From positions 1 through 57,967 of the forward strand of contig CASEHF010000005.1 in assembly GCA_949287685.1 (NCBI GenBank): a DNA stretch of 57,967 nt. The letters run 5' to 3'. The notes beneath the pieces are model-generated. The model was not told the DNA's origin and ran no database searches. It saw only the letters and a list, made by a program, of their open reading frames with translations. Positions 16,511-28,067 of the stretch are shown here, in pieces. A program made the position numbers and the translations under genes. This DNA is from an uncultured Christensenella sp. GTDB taxonomy: Bacteria; Bacillota; Clostridia; Christensenellales; UBA1242. The stretch's first letter is position 1. The number at the start of each line of letters is the position of its first letter.

Positions 16511-18685
16511 ATGAGTATTGTCGATAATCTAAATGAGGAACAACGCCTACCCGTTTTACAGAGCGAAGGGGCAGTATTAGTCACCGCGGGGGCGGGCAGT
16601 GGAAAGACTCGGTTGCTCACACATCGCATTGCCTACCTAATCGAGGAAAAGGGGATCCCACCATATAATATTTTAGCCATTACTTTTACAAACAAAGCAG
16701 CAAACGAGATGAAAGAGCGAATTAGCCGAATGGTCAATTGCGGAAATCAAGTCTGGGTGTCGACTTTTCACCGCCTTTGCGTGCTGATTTTGCGGCGATT
16801 TATGGATAGATTTGAGGGCTTTAGCACAAATTTCACGATTTACTCCGATATCGAGCGTAATCGCGTGTTAAAGGATGTTTATCGTGAACTTGATATCGAG
16901 GATGATGATGTAAAAAAGAGCGTTGACTACCATATTAGCAATATTAAAAATACTAATGCCGAGCCTGAGGAGTATTTTAGCGCTTTGAGTAATTACAATA
17001 GCGATTTAATTGAAAAAGCGTACTATAAGTACCAAGAGGCACTCAAAAATAGCAATGCGCTCGATTTTGATGACTTGTTGATTTTTACATATAAGTTACT
17101 TAATTCAAACCCCGATGTGCGCGAGTATTACCAGGACAAATTTCACTATATCCATGTAGATGAGTTTCAGGATACGAACAAGATTCAGTACGAAATCGTG
17201 CGTATTTTGGCGGCAAAGTGGGGGAATATTTTGGTTGTCGGCGATGAGGACCAGTGTATATATGGTTGGCGTGGTGCGAATATTGGCAATATTATCGACT
17301 TTAAAAAGGACTTTAAGGATGCTAAAATATTTAAACTCGAGCAAAATTACCGTTCTACTAAGAATATTCTAACCGTTGCCAATCGAGTTATTGACAACAA
17401 TACTCAGAGACTCAAAAAGACACTTTGGACTGAAAACGAACAAGGGACAAATGTATCGTTTTTTGTCGGGAACAATGACCGCGAGGAGGCGGACTATGTC
17501 GCGCGCACGATTCGAGACTTGATTTCAAAGGGATATAAGTACTCCGATTTCGCAATACTTATGCGTTTAACTGCGCCTTCGAGATTGTTTGAGGAATATA
17601 TGCTAAATTACAACCTCCCATACAAAATGCTCGGCGGCTTTAGGTTCTTTGAGCGTGCCGAAATTAAGGGAGTGACAGGGTATCTCCGCGCCCTTGTAAA
17701 CCCTCGCGACAATGATAGCGTTTTGCGTATTATAAATTATCCCAAGCGCGGAATCGGGGATAGTACCATCGAATTAGTTAAACAATACGCGACAGGCGGT
17801 AGTTTGCTCAGTGTAATTTTGCATTTGGAAAAATACCCGTTTACTAGCGCTGTTATTAAAAAACTTAGCGTGTTTAGGGACCTATATCTCGATTTGAAAT
17901 CTAAGTCTGAAAAAATGAGTATTAGCGAGTTCGCTGACTATTTAGTGGATGCTGTGGGCTTTAAAAATGCCTTTAATACAGGCAATGATGAGGATATCAA
18001 CAAACTTCAAAACATCGCTGAATTTGTTTCCTCTGTGAAAGATTTTGAGGAAAACAACGAAAACTGCACGCTAAAAGATTACTTAGAGTCGATAACCTTG
18101 GTTAGCGACATCGACTCAGTAGGCGAGGAGGATGACTACATATTAATCTCGACTGTCCATGCAGTGAAAGGACTTGAATTCCGTGTAGTGTTTGTCACCG
18201 CTATGGAGGAGGGCTTGTTCCCAATCAATCGCGGGGGTGAGAGACCTAGCGATATCGAGGAGGAGCGGCGACTTGCTTATGTTGCGGTCACTCGTGCAAA
18301 GGAGGCTTTGTATCTATCGTATAGTCGTAGTCGCTTTATGTACAACGAGGTGAAATACCAGGAGCCTAGCCGCTTTTTACGCGAAATGGGTTTTGTTGAA
18401 AAACTCGAGACACCGCGACAGAATTCCGCATTTTATCAAAAACCTAAACAGAATACTACTAGCAGTATACAAAATTTACTTAGTCGCAAGATTGATGCGC
18501 AGAAAAAAGATATTTCAGCCTTTACAAAAGGGACTCAGGTGCTGCATCCAAAGTTTGGTGCTGGTATAATTACCGATGATAGTAGTCTAAACAAAAACCG
18601 AATGGTTACAATTGATTTTGGGAATATGGGGTCGAAGACTTTGAGTCTAGACTACGCCCCTCTGCAAATTTTGAAAAGGAAGTAA
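16511..18685 (+). CDS. pcrA: ATP-dependent DNA helicase PcrA/UvrD
   Basis: 724 residues, superfamily 1A helicase that unwinds DNA 3'-5' in repair and plasmid replication and removes RecA. Motifs in order: Walker A TAGAGSGKT (25-33); 'ITFTNKAANEMKERI'; 'STFHRLCV'; Walker B 'HVDEFQDTN'; 'VVGDEDQCIYGWRGA'; 'LEQNYRST'; 'STVHAVKGLEF'; 'RRLAYVAVTRAKEALYL'. The C-terminal Tudor-like segment ('VLHPKFGAGIITDD') typical of PcrA is present. The ATG at 16511 follows AAAGGAGA; an upstream extension begins within the terminator and is rejected. The order pcrA-ligA is standard for Firmicutes. Confidence 0.96.
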   Translation: MSIVDNLNEEQRLPVLQSEGAVLVTAGAGSGKTRLLTHRIAYLIEEKGIPPYNILAITFTNKAANEMKERISRMVNCGNQVWVSTFHRLCVLILRRFMDRFEGFSTNFTIYSDIERNRVLKDVYRELDIEDDDVKKSVDYHISNIKNTNAEPEEYFSALSNYNSDLIEKAYYKYQEALKNSNALDFDDLLIFTYKLLNSNPDVREYYQDKFHYIHVDEFQDTNKIQYEIVRILAAKWGNILVVGDEDQCIYGWRGANIGNIIDFKKDFKDAKIFKLEQNYRSTKNILTVANRVIDNNTQRLKKTLWTENEQGTNVSFFVGNNDREEADYVARTIRDLISKGYKYSDFAILMRLTAPSRLFEEYMLNYNLPYKMLGGFRFFERAEIKGVTGYLRALVNPRDNDSVLRIINYPKRGIGDSTIELVKQYATGGSLLSVILHLEKYPFTSAVIKKLSVFRDLYLDLKSKSEKMSISEFADYLVDAVGFKNAFNTGNDEDINKLQNIAEFVSSVKDFEENNENCTLKDYLESITLVSDIDSVGEEDDYILISTVHAVKGLEFRVVFVTAMEEGLFPINRGGERPSDIEEERRLAYVAVTRAKEALYLSYSRSRFMYNEVKYQEPSRFLREMGFVEKLETPRQNSAFYQKPKQNTTSSIQNLLSRKIDAQKKDISAFTKGTQVLHPKFGAGIITDDSSLNKNRMVTIDFGNMGSKTLSLDYAPLQILKRK

Positions 18686-20672
<1,987 letters not shown>

Positions 20673-20699
20673 TTTTCTATTAAATATAAGGAAGTAACT

Positions 20700-20993
20700 A
20701 TGAGTATAACAATTGATGAAGTAAAAAAATTGGCCAAACTCTCTAGATTAGAGTTTACCGAGGAGGAAACCCAGGAATTTTTAAAAGAATTCGAGGCTAC
20801 TCTAAAACAAGTTGATGCTATAAATCGTGTCGATGTCAGCAATGTCGATTTGCTAGAAAAAACTATTGATGCGGACACTGAATTGCGCAGGGATGAGATT
20901 ACCTCGAGCCTTAGCGCTAGCGAAATTGTGGCTAATGCTCCAGCGAGTCAAGATGGTGCATTTTTGGTGCCTGTTACTGTAGCGGAGGATTAG
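20700..20993 (+). CDS. gatC: Asp/Glu-tRNA amidotransferase subunit C
   Basis: 97 residues, full length. The opening 'ITIDEVKKLAKLSRLEFTEEE' and the later 'LRRDEI' (the LR-D segment that wraps the A subunit) are diagnostic. GatC holds the GatA-GatB complex together. AGGAAG precedes the ATG. The stop is one base before gatA (pattern TAG-T-ATG). Confidence 0.96.
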   Translation: MSITIDEVKKLAKLSRLEFTEEETQEFLKEFEATLKQVDAINRVDVSNVDLLEKTIDADTELRRDEITSSLSASEIVANAPASQDGAFLVPVTVAED

Positions 20994-20994
20994 T

Positions 20995-22437
20995 ATGAAG
21001 TATTTAGATTATAGTTTAACAGAGATTATAGAAAAATTAAACCGCGGCGAGGTCACTTCGGTAGAGTTGGTTAGGGAATGTTTCGATAAAATTAAAGAGA
21101 CCGCCGACTTAAACGCGCTTAACTCAACTTATGAGGATAAGGCTTTGGCTCGCGCAAAGGAAATTGATGAGGCTAGGGCACGGGGCGAGAATGTTGGGGT
21201 ATTAGGCGGCGTGCCAGTGGTACTGAAAGATAATATAAACTATCTCGGTACTTATACAACTTGCGCAAGTAAATTTTTAGAAAACTTTGTGTCACCATAT
21301 ACTGCGACTTGCGCTCAAAAACTTCATGATGCGGGTGCTGTTGTTATTGCAAAGGCGAATATGGATGAGTTCGCTATGGGTAGTAGTAACGAAAATTCAG
21401 CCTTCGGTCCTGTTAAGAATCCCGTTGACAATACCCGAGTGCCAGGGGGAAGTAGTGGCGGCAGTGCGTGTACAGTAAAGGCAAAACAATGCTTTATGAG
21501 TCTAGGGACTGATACGGGTGGCTCTATTCGTGAGCCTAGTAGTTTTTGCGGAGTTGTCGGTATCAAACCCACCTATGGGAGAGTTTCGAGGTATGGGGTG
21601 GTCGCTTTCGCAAGTTCTTTAGATCAGGTAGGTCCGCTTACTCGCACGGTTAGAGATAATGCACTTGCTCTAGGTGTTATCGCTGGCGCCGACTCAATGG
21701 ATATGACCGCGAGTAAAATGCCAGTGCCGAACTATTTAGCGGATATCGATAAAGGCGTAAAAGGGCTAAAAATCGGTATGCCAACTCAATTCTTTACGGA
21801 CAAACTCAACCCGAGCGTTCGTGCAGCACTAGATAGTGCTATTGAGTGTTATCGTGAGAACGGCGCCGAAATTGTGCCTGTGGAACTACCTAGCGTGGAT
21901 ACAGCGCTAGCGGTATACTATGTCATTTCATCTGCCGAGGCCGCTAGTAATCTAGCGCGCTTTGATGGTGTAAAGTATGGCGTGCGTGCTGAAAATTATG
22001 ATGATGTAGTCGACCTTTATTTCAAATCACGCACTCAAGGTTTCGGTAAAGAGGTAAAGCGCCGTATTATGCTCGGTAACTATGTGTTAAGTAGTGGTTA
22101 TTACGATGCTTTTTACCGCAAGGCAAAGCGCGTGCAAAAGGTGATTAGACAGGAGTTTTTATCCGCATTAGAGAAGTGTGACTGTTTAATCAGCCCGACT
22201 ACTGCGACTACTGCATTTAGACTAGGGGAAAAGGCAAATGACCATGTCGCAATGTACCTAACTGACATTTTCACCGTACCTGTAAATATTGCGGGCGTGC
22301 CTGCTATTAGTTTGCCTTGCGGGGTGGATGAAGCAGGGCTACCCGTAGGTATGCAATTAATTGGAAAACATTTTGATGAGGCAATGCTATATAGAGTGGC
22401 AAACGCCTTTGAATTAGCACACAAGGAGGGCAAATAG
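20995..22437 (+). CDS. gatA: Asp/Glu-tRNA amidotransferase subunit A
   Basis: 480 residues, amidase-signature family. It releases ammonia from glutamine. The catalytic Lys is in 'VVLKDNI', the cis-Ser in the glycine/serine-rich 'PGGSSGGSACTVKA', and the nucleophile Ser in 'GTDTGGSIREPSSFCGVVG'. 'KPTYGRVSRYGVVAFASSLD' follows as in all GatA. One base separates it from gatB. With GatB and GatC it converts misacylated Glu-tRNA(Gln) or Asp-tRNA(Asn). Confidence 0.97.
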   Translation: MKYLDYSLTEIIEKLNRGEVTSVELVRECFDKIKETADLNALNSTYEDKALARAKEIDEARARGENVGVLGGVPVVLKDNINYLGTYTTCASKFLENFVSPYTATCAQKLHDAGAVVIAKANMDEFAMGSSNENSAFGPVKNPVDNTRVPGGSSGGSACTVKAKQCFMSLGTDTGGSIREPSSFCGVVGIKPTYGRVSRYGVVAFASSLDQVGPLTRTVRDNALALGVIAGADSMDMTASKMPVPNYLADIDKGVKGLKIGMPTQFFTDKLNPSVRAALDSAIECYRENGAEIVPVELPSVDTALAVYYVISSAEAASNLARFDGVKYGVRAENYDDVVDLYFKSRTQGFGKEVKRRIMLGNYVLSSGYYDAFYRKAKRVQKVIRQEFLSALEKCDCLISPTTATTAFRLGEKANDHVAMYLTDIFTVPVNIAGVPAISLPCGVDEAGLPVGMQLIGKHFDEAMLYRVANAFELAHKEGK

Positions 22438-22438
22438 T

Positions 22439-23857
22439 ATGAGTTGGAACACAGTAATTGGGCTTGAAGTCCACAGTGAATTGAACACGCATACAAAGTG
22501 TTTCTGCGGTTGCAAAAATGAGTTTGGTGACCAGCCTAACACAAATTGCTGTCCGGTGTGTACCGCTATGCCAGGTGCGCTCCCTGTATTAAACCGTGAT
22601 GTTGTAGAGCGTGCGATACTAATGGGGCTTGCTGTTGGTTGTAGAATTAATAACTATTCCGTTTTTGAGCGTAAGAACTACTTTTATCCAGATTTATGTA
22701 AGGCATATCAAATTTCCCAACTTGAGTATCCGCTTTGTGTCGGTGGCGGGCTAGAAATTGAACTCGAGGATGGTACAAAGAAATTTATTCACCTAGACCG
22801 TATTCACCTTGAGGAGGATGCAGGTAAACTTATTCACTCGCGTAACGGTACTATGATTGACTATAACCGCGGCGGAGTGCCTTTGATTGAAATCGTGTCG
22901 AAGCCCGATATGAATAGTGCTGAGGAGGCTGTAGCATACCTTCAAAAACTTCGTAGTACTTTGCTGTATGTAGGTGTTAGTGACTGCAAAATGCAGGAGG
23001 GCAGCATCCGTTTTGATGTAAATATTTCGGTGAATCGCGATGGCGAGCCTTTGGGGACTAGGACAGAGCTTAAGAATCTTAATTCCTTTAGAGCGGTGCT
23101 GCGCGCGATCAAATACGAGTCCGCTAGGCAAATTGAGGAGTTGGAGGCGGGTAGGAAAATAGTGCAAGAGACCCGCCGCTGGGATGATGCAAAGGGTAAG
23201 ACCTACTCAATGCGTACAAAAGAGGATAGTCAGGACTACCGTTATTTCCCAGACCCTGACTTGATTCCGCTCAATGTTACCGAGGAGTATATTGAGTCGA
23301 TTCGCCGTAAACTTCCCAAACTCGCGCCCGAGCGTATGGCGGAGTATCAAAAAATGGGGCTGAGTGAACAGGATGCTACGCTAATTACTAGCGAGCGCGC
23401 TTATGCCGACTTTTTCGAAGCGGTACTCGAGTATTTTAACGAGCCAAAGTTTGTGTGCAACTGGATAACTGCTGAAGTGTTCAAAAAGTTAAACGCGTTG
23501 GAGGAGGATGATAGAAAAATCACAGTCTCCCCGCAGGACCTCGCTAAAATGCTGGAATTATACAAAAATGGCGAGATTAATCAGGCAGGCGCTCGCAAGA
23601 TTTTTGATGCACTTTGGGAGGGTGAAACTGACCCTGAGCGCTTGGTAGAAACTCTAGGGCTTAAACAATTAAATGATACCGATGCTCTAAAAGAGGTGCT
23701 CGAAAAGATTATTAGTGCCAACCCGAAAGCCGTAGAGGAATTAAAGGCTGGAAATGAAAAGACTATGGCATTCTTTGTAGGTCAAGCAATGCGCGCGACA
23801 CAAGGAAAGGCTAATCCAAAACTTGTAAATGATATTGTTAGGGAACTTATTAAATAG
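22439..23857 (+). CDS. gatB: Asp/Glu-tRNA amidotransferase subunit B
   Basis: 472 residues. Starts 'VIGLEVHSELNTHTKCFCGC' with the zinc-binding cysteines (CFCGC and CCPVC), followed by the cradle domain and a C-terminal YqeY-like tail domain ('VEELKAGNEKTMAFFVGQAM') that contacts tRNA. It activates the glutamate or aspartate on tRNA with ATP. AAGGAGG sits in the end of gatA. Confidence 0.97.
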   Translation: MSWNTVIGLEVHSELNTHTKCFCGCKNEFGDQPNTNCCPVCTAMPGALPVLNRDVVERAILMGLAVGCRINNYSVFERKNYFYPDLCKAYQISQLEYPLCVGGGLEIELEDGTKKFIHLDRIHLEEDAGKLIHSRNGTMIDYNRGGVPLIEIVSKPDMNSAEEAVAYLQKLRSTLLYVGVSDCKMQEGSIRFDVNISVNRDGEPLGTRTELKNLNSFRAVLRAIKYESARQIEELEAGRKIVQETRRWDDAKGKTYSMRTKEDSQDYRYFPDPDLIPLNVTEEYIESIRRKLPKLAPERMAEYQKMGLSEQDATLITSERAYADFFEAVLEYFNEPKFVCNWITAEVFKKLNALEEDDRKITVSPQDLAKMLELYKNGEINQAGARKIFDALWEGETDPERLVETLGLKQLNDTDALKEVLEKIISANPKAVEELKAGNEKTMAFFVGQAMRATQGKANPKLVNDIVRELIK

Positions 23858-23866
23858 GAGGTAATT

Positions 23867-24088
23867 ATGAGAGAAGAAAAAGAATTAAAAATGGCAAATC
23901 CGCCAATTGATGAATTGACTAAAAAGGTAGGCAACAAGTTTTTGCTAACTTGCCTAGTCGCAAAGAGAGCAAAGCAGTTAAATAATGATTACTTGTTGGG
24001 CGAACCTATGGACAAGGACCCTAAAGTCATTGCTATGGCAGCCGAAGAGATTTACGAGGGGAAAGTAGGAGTATCCAAGCCTCAATAA
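23867..24088 (+). CDS. rpoZ: RNA polymerase omega subunit
   Basis: 73 residues. The core reads 'MANPPIDELTKKVGNKFLL' then 'LVAKRAKQLN', matching Firmicutes omega ('xRAR/KQL'), then 'IAMAAEEIYEGKV'. It helps fold and hold the beta-prime subunit. AGGAGG (23856-23861) points to the ATG at 23867; an internal ATG at 23891 begins the conserved part, so the first eight residues could be an extension. gmk, its usual upstream partner, is absent; gatB takes that place. Confidence 0.93.
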   Translation: MREEKELKMANPPIDELTKKVGNKFLLTCLVAKRAKQLNNDYLLGEPMDKDPKVIAMAAEEIYEGKVGVSKPQ

Positions 24089-24100
24089 TAAGGAGTAGTA

Positions 24101-26296
24101 ATGATTGCCGAAGTCATAGTTGATATAACAAATGAGCAGGTTGATAAGGTGTTTGACTATATAGCAGCGCCCGATACCGTTGTTGGCGAACGCGTGACTG
24201 TGCCTTTTGGTAAACGCTATATTACTGGTTATGTGCTGCGCCTAAAGGAAAATAGCGACTTGCCTAGCAGTAAATTAAAGCCACTCGGGCAGCCAAAGGA
24301 TGATTATCCCGTGCTGTTGCCCGAGTTTTTGGCTTTAAATGATGAGATGCGTGCGGCTTTTCATTTGCGGAATGTCGACTGTATGCGTTTGTTTATTCCT
24401 ACACAATTGCGAAATGATAAGGCAAAACCTCTGTACATTCGTTTTATTGAAATGACCGAAAGTTTTAACGATGTCGAATTTCTACAGTCTGTACGAAAAA
24501 ATGCGACAAAGCAAATCGAACTTATTAAGTACTTGCGCCCCGATATATCTTATCCGCAAACGGAATTAAACAAAAAATTCGGGGCGAACAATGTGGCAAA
24601 ACTTTTAGATTTGGGCGTTGTTCGCCAAATCACCTCACAAAAGATGCGCGCACCTAAGTTTACATCGCGTGAGGATAAACAAGTCACTCTAACCCCTGCG
24701 CAACAGCAGGTCGTGGATTCTATTTTAAACAATCGCGAGCACGAACACTTGATTTTTGGGGTCACTGGCAGCGGAAAAACTGAAGTTTATATGCGAATAA
24801 TCTCTCAAATACTAAATGAGGGGAAAAATGCAATTCTATTAGTCCCAGAAATTTCGCTAACTCCGCAAGTGCTGTCGACCTTTACCGCGCGATTTAAAGA
24901 CAGTGTGGCAATTTTACATAGCGGGCTTAGCGATGGCGAGCGCTTTGATGAATGGCGCAGAATTAGACTTGGGGAGGCTCGTATCGTAATAGGGGCGCGC
25001 AGTGCAATCTTTGCTCCGTTAGAAAATATTGGTGTCATAATTCTTGATGAGGAGCACGACACCAGTTACAAGGCGGAGTCAAACCCCCGTTATATCACGC
25101 ACACCGTTGCAAAATTTCGTGGCGAATATAATCATTGCCCAGTGATTTATGGCAGCGCTACCCCGAGCCTTGACACTTTCTATCGAGCGAAAAAGGGTGA
25201 GGTGCTACTTCACACACTCCCGAATCGCGCTAATAGCAAGCCTATGCCCGCTATTGAAATTGTCAATATGTGTGATGAAATGCGTATGGGGAATACGGGC
25301 ATTTTTAGCGGTAAACTACTAGAGGAACTTGATAAAGTCGTGAGCGAAAATAATCAAGCAATGCTATTTTTAAATCGCCGCGGCTTTAGCAGTAGTATGG
25401 TGTGTCGCGAATGCGGTTATGTCGCGAAATGTGAGGATTGTGATGTGGCGCTAGTGTATCACAAGGCAGACAATTTATTAAAATGCCACTATTGTAATCG
25501 CAGGTACAAGGCACTCACAAACTGCCCAAAATGCGGTAGCAGCTACATTCGAATGGGGGTAGTGGGTACCGAACAGGTGGCTGAGGAAATTTCAAAGCAC
25601 TTTCCCAAAGTCACAGTGCTTCGTATGGACTACGATACTACAAAAAACAAAAATGAACTCAATGATTTACTTGAAAAATTTGGGAAAACGCGCCCGTGTA
25701 TACTTGTAGGTACTCAAATGATAGCAAAGGGACACGACTTTCCAAATGTCACACTTGTTGGTATAATTAATGCTGATATGAGCCTGCATTTTAGCGACTT
25801 TCGGGCTACCGAACGCACTTATCAGTTGATTACGCAAGTTGCGGGGCGCGCAGGTCGTGCGGACAAGGAGGGCAAGGTTGTTTTACAGACCTATACACCC
25901 AAGCATTATGTATATAGATTTGCATCAAATTATGACTATTTAGGCTTTTATAATAAAGAAATAAACCTCCGCGAGGTTGCTAAATTCCCGCCATTTTCTA
26001 AAATAATTCGGGTGCTAGTTACTGCCGAGGATAAAGATGAGGCACGCACCACTACAGCGAGACTTTATTCATCTATTCAAGATTATTACTTAAATAACCG
26101 TGAGCAATTTTTGTATTGTGAGGCTATGGCATCTCCAGTTTCACGCATCGAAAAAAAGTATAGGTATCAAATTCTATGCCGCTTTTTATTGAATACCGAA
26201 CCTAAAATTACCGACTTTATTTACGAAACTGTGAGCCAAGACAAGCATCCAAATTCGCTAGTTTTTGTGGAAATTAACCCGAGCAATATGTCGTAA
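24101..26296 (+). CDS. priA: Primosomal helicase PriA
   Basis: 731 residues. It restarts stalled forks. The N-terminal 3'-DNA-binding domain covers ~1-100. The helicase core has Walker A '[11 protein letters not shown]', 'VPEISLTPQ' and the DEEH box 'LDEEHDTSYKAESNPRY'. Two zinc-binding clusters follow ('CRECGYVAKCEDC' and 'CHYCNRRYKALTNCPKC'), then motif V-VI 'ILVGTQMIAKGHDFPNVTLV' and 'QVAGRAGRADKEGKV'. AAGGAG precedes the ATG. coaBC, which usually lies between rpoZ and priA, is missing. Confidence 0.96.
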   Translation: MIAEVIVDITNEQVDKVFDYIAAPDTVVGERVTVPFGKRYITGYVLRLKENSDLPSSKLKPLGQPKDDYPVLLPEFLALNDEMRAAFHLRNVDCMRLFIPTQLRNDKAKPLYIRFIEMTESFNDVEFLQSVRKNATKQIELIKYLRPDISYPQTELNKKFGANNVAKLLDLGVVRQITSQKMRAPKFTSREDKQVTLTPAQQQVVDSILNNREHEHLIFGVTGSGKTEVYMRIISQILNEGKNAILLVPEISLTPQVLSTFTARFKDSVAILHSGLSDGERFDEWRRIRLGEARIVIGARSAIFAPLENIGVIILDEEHDTSYKAESNPRYITHTVAKFRGEYNHCPVIYGSATPSLDTFYRAKKGEVLLHTLPNRANSKPMPAIEIVNMCDEMRMGNTGIFSGKLLEELDKVVSENNQAMLFLNRRGFSSSMVCRECGYVAKCEDCDVALVYHKADNLLKCHYCNRRYKALTNCPKCGSSYIRMGVVGTEQVAEEISKHFPKVTVLRMDYDTTKNKNELNDLLEKFGKTRPCILVGTQMIAKGHDFPNVTLVGIINADMSLHFSDFRATERTYQLITQVAGRAGRADKEGKVVLQTYTPKHYVYRFASNYDYLGFYNKEINLREVAKFPPFSKIIRVLVTAEDKDEARTTTARLYSSIQDYYLNNREQFLYCEAMASPVSRIEKKYRYQILCRFLLNTEPKITDFIYETVSQDKHPNSLVFVEINPSNMS

Positions 26297-26342
26297 ATAG
26301 TGTATAATTATGCATAATATTAATAAAAATACGAGGTAAAAA

Positions 26343-27209
26343 TTGATTAAAGCGCAAATTATTAAAGGTGTCGGTGGCGACTTTTGGGTACGAAACGATA
26401 CCGAGGTTTTAGTAGTAAAAGGGCGAAAAAAGTTGAAGGAAGATAGGCTCTATATAGGCGATTATGTCGAGGTGGATGAGGGGGCAAAAGTGATTGAAAA
26501 ACTGCTCCCTAGGAGGAATTTTTTGGTGCGCCCACCACTTGCCAATGTGGAGCAAGCATTGATTGTGATAGCGCCTATTCCAAAGCCTGATTTGCTGTTA
26601 GTAGACAAACTTTTAGTTAAGTTTTTTTCACTAGGAATTAAACCTATTATAGTAATAAACAAGATAGATTTGTGCGCCACTGCCATAATACAGGAGGTTA
26701 CCGCGCAGTATCACGATGTTTGCGATATAGTGCTAATTTCTGCTCTCGACTATAACACGACATCGGTGATACTTAACCCAATACTTGAGGGGAAATTCAG
26801 CATTCTCACAGGTCAGTCAGCAGTGGGGAAAACGAGTATATTAAATTGCCTAAAGCCCGATATTACTAGCGAAACTGGAGAGCTTAGCCGAATTGGTCGC
26901 GGGCGGAATACGACTAGACACAGTGAAATTTTTGTTTTAGACACAGGTGCTATGATAGCCGACACTCCAGGGTTTAATGCCTTTCAGTTAGATGAATTTA
27001 CTCCCGAGGATATTGTCGATAATTATATCGATTTTCATAAATTTAGCAGTAGATGCAAATACAATAATTGTAACCATATAAATGAGGATGCGGGCGATTG
27101 TGCCATAAAAAAAGCGGTAAATAGTGGGGAAATTTCAAGGGCAAGATACGAAAGATACAGGACACTTTTTACCACCGCATTAGAAAAGGAGAAAAAGCAA
27201 TATGGATAA
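26343..27209 (+). CDS. rsgA: Ribosome small-subunit GTPase RsgA
   Basis: 288 residues from a TTG start, preceded at five bases by GAGGT. A circularly permuted GTPase that checks late 30S assembly. OB-fold N-terminus, then G4 'VINKIDL', G1 'GQSAVGKTSILN' and G3 'DTPGF'. The zinc-binding C-terminus is 'CKYNNCNHINEDAGDC'. The 3' end overlaps rpe by eight bases, so the two are coupled. In Bacillus prpC-prkC precede rsgA; neither is here. Confidence 0.96.
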   Translation: MIKAQIIKGVGGDFWVRNDTEVLVVKGRKKLKEDRLYIGDYVEVDEGAKVIEKLLPRRNFLVRPPLANVEQALIVIAPIPKPDLLLVDKLLVKFFSLGIKPIIVINKIDLCATAIIQEVTAQYHDVCDIVLISALDYNTTSVILNPILEGKFSILTGQSAVGKTSILNCLKPDITSETGELSRIGRGRNTTRHSEIFVLDTGAMIADTPGFNAFQLDEFTPEDIVDNYIDFHKFSSRCKYNNCNHINEDAGDCAIKKAVNSGEISRARYERYRTLFTTALEKEKKQYG

Positions 27210-27873
27210 AAAAATACTAATAGCCCCTAGCACTGACCCTTGTCCAGTGGGGGACTTGATTGAATATGGTCGCGAACTATTGCGCGAGGGGGCAGACTGG
27301 ATACATTGCGACATTATGGATGGGCGCTTTGTCGAGAGAAAAACCTTTGATGAGATTGTGTTGAGTTTGCTCAGTAAGCGCGTGAATGGTATAATGGATG
27401 TGCATCTAATGGTGGAGGAGCCGATTGAGAAATTGCATCTTTATGCAAAAGCAGGCGCTAACAATATTACTGTCCATATTGAGGCATTAAATGGGACAAT
27501 AGAGACTATTAATGTAATTAATCAAATCCATGCGCTAGGGTGCAAGGCAGGGCTCTCGATAAAACCCGAGACTCCAGTTTCAGTAATCGAAAATTTTCTA
27601 CCGTTTGTGGATATCGTGTTGGTTATGAGTGTCGAGCCAGGTAAGAGCGGACAGAAGTTTATTAATGAGAGCCTTACTAAAATTGCTGCACTCAATACTT
27701 TGCGCACGCAAAAGGGTTACGACTTCTTAATTGAGGTCGATGGCGGTATCAATGACCAAACGGCTGGTGCGGTCGTGTCGCTTGGGGCGGATATTTTGGT
27801 CGTAGGTAGCGCTTTGTATACCTCTCATAATCGTGCCCAGCTCATTCGTACGCTCAAGTCTATAAATGATTAA
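27202..27873 (+). CDS. rpe: Ribulose-phosphate 3-epimerase
   Basis: 223 residues, TIM barrel that interconverts ribulose-5-phosphate and xylulose-5-phosphate. The four metal ligands are visible: 'WIHCDIMDG' (His and Asp), 'DVHLMVE' (His) and 'EVDGGI' (Asp). 'SVEPGKSGQKFI' is the phosphate-binding loop. The N-terminal loop reads 'APSTDPCPVGDL' instead of the usual 'APSILSADFAxL', a mild oddity. rpiB, the partner isomerase, lies at 46429. Confidence 0.93.
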   Translation: MDKKILIAPSTDPCPVGDLIEYGRELLREGADWIHCDIMDGRFVERKTFDEIVLSLLSKRVNGIMDVHLMVEEPIEKLHLYAKAGANNITVHIEALNGTIETINVINQIHALGCKAGLSIKPETPVSVIENFLPFVDIVLVMSVEPGKSGQKFINESLTKIAALNTLRTQKGYDFLIEVDGGINDQTAGAVVSLGADILVVGSALYTSHNRAQLIRTLKSIND

Positions 27874-27900
27874 TTTGCGCACAATTTCCTATGTATTGTC

Positions 27901-27915
27901 ATATAAGACTTATAT
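27901..27915. promoter_or_regulatory. Perfect dyad upstream of spoVM
   Basis: ATATAAG (27901-27907), A, CTTATAT (27909-27915), about 20 nt before the spoVM start. It may be a regulator site or part of a sporulation sigma promoter; I could not fit a clean SigE -35/-10 pair. Confidence 0.4.
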
Positions 27916-27933
27916 ACATAAGGGGGAGAGACC

Positions 27934-28014
27934 GTGCGTATAATTGTAATAAAGGCGCCTAAAATACTAAGAGGATTATTTAAATTACTCTTTCGCAAAC
28001 AATTAGCAAATTAA
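27934..28014 (+). CDS. spoVM: Stage V sporulation protein M (micro-protein)
   Basis: 26 codons plus stop, GTG start, preceded by AGGGGGAG (27921-27928) and followed at once by a perfect terminator. The peptide starts MRIIVIKAPKILRG and is exactly the length of Bacillus SpoVM; both share Ile6, Lys7, Pro9, Lys10, Leu12 and Gly14, including the Pro9 known to matter for curvature sensing. The rest is an amphipathic basic helix. SpoVM marks the forespore membrane and anchors SpoIVA for spore-coat assembly. Location after rpe and before rpmB/asp23/dakl matches the Bacillus order. It implies a spore-forming ancestry. Confidence 0.87.
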   Translation: MRIIVIKAPKILRGLFKLLFRKQLAN

Positions 28015-28046
28015 AAATATACCCTAGTTATTTAGGGTATATTTTT
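28013..28046 (+). terminator. Terminator of the rpe-spoVM transcript
   Basis: Perfect 14-bp stem AAAAATATACCCTA (28013-28026) / TAGGGTATATTTTT (28033-28046), loop GTTATT. The 5' arm overlaps the spoVM stop codon. Confidence 0.92.
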
Positions 28047-28067
28047 AATAAAACACAAAAAACTGTT

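Noticed and set aside
27890..27933. SigE-type promoter for spoVM
   Set aside because: A CATACA-like element exists but no matching -35 at the right distance; only the dyad is reported.
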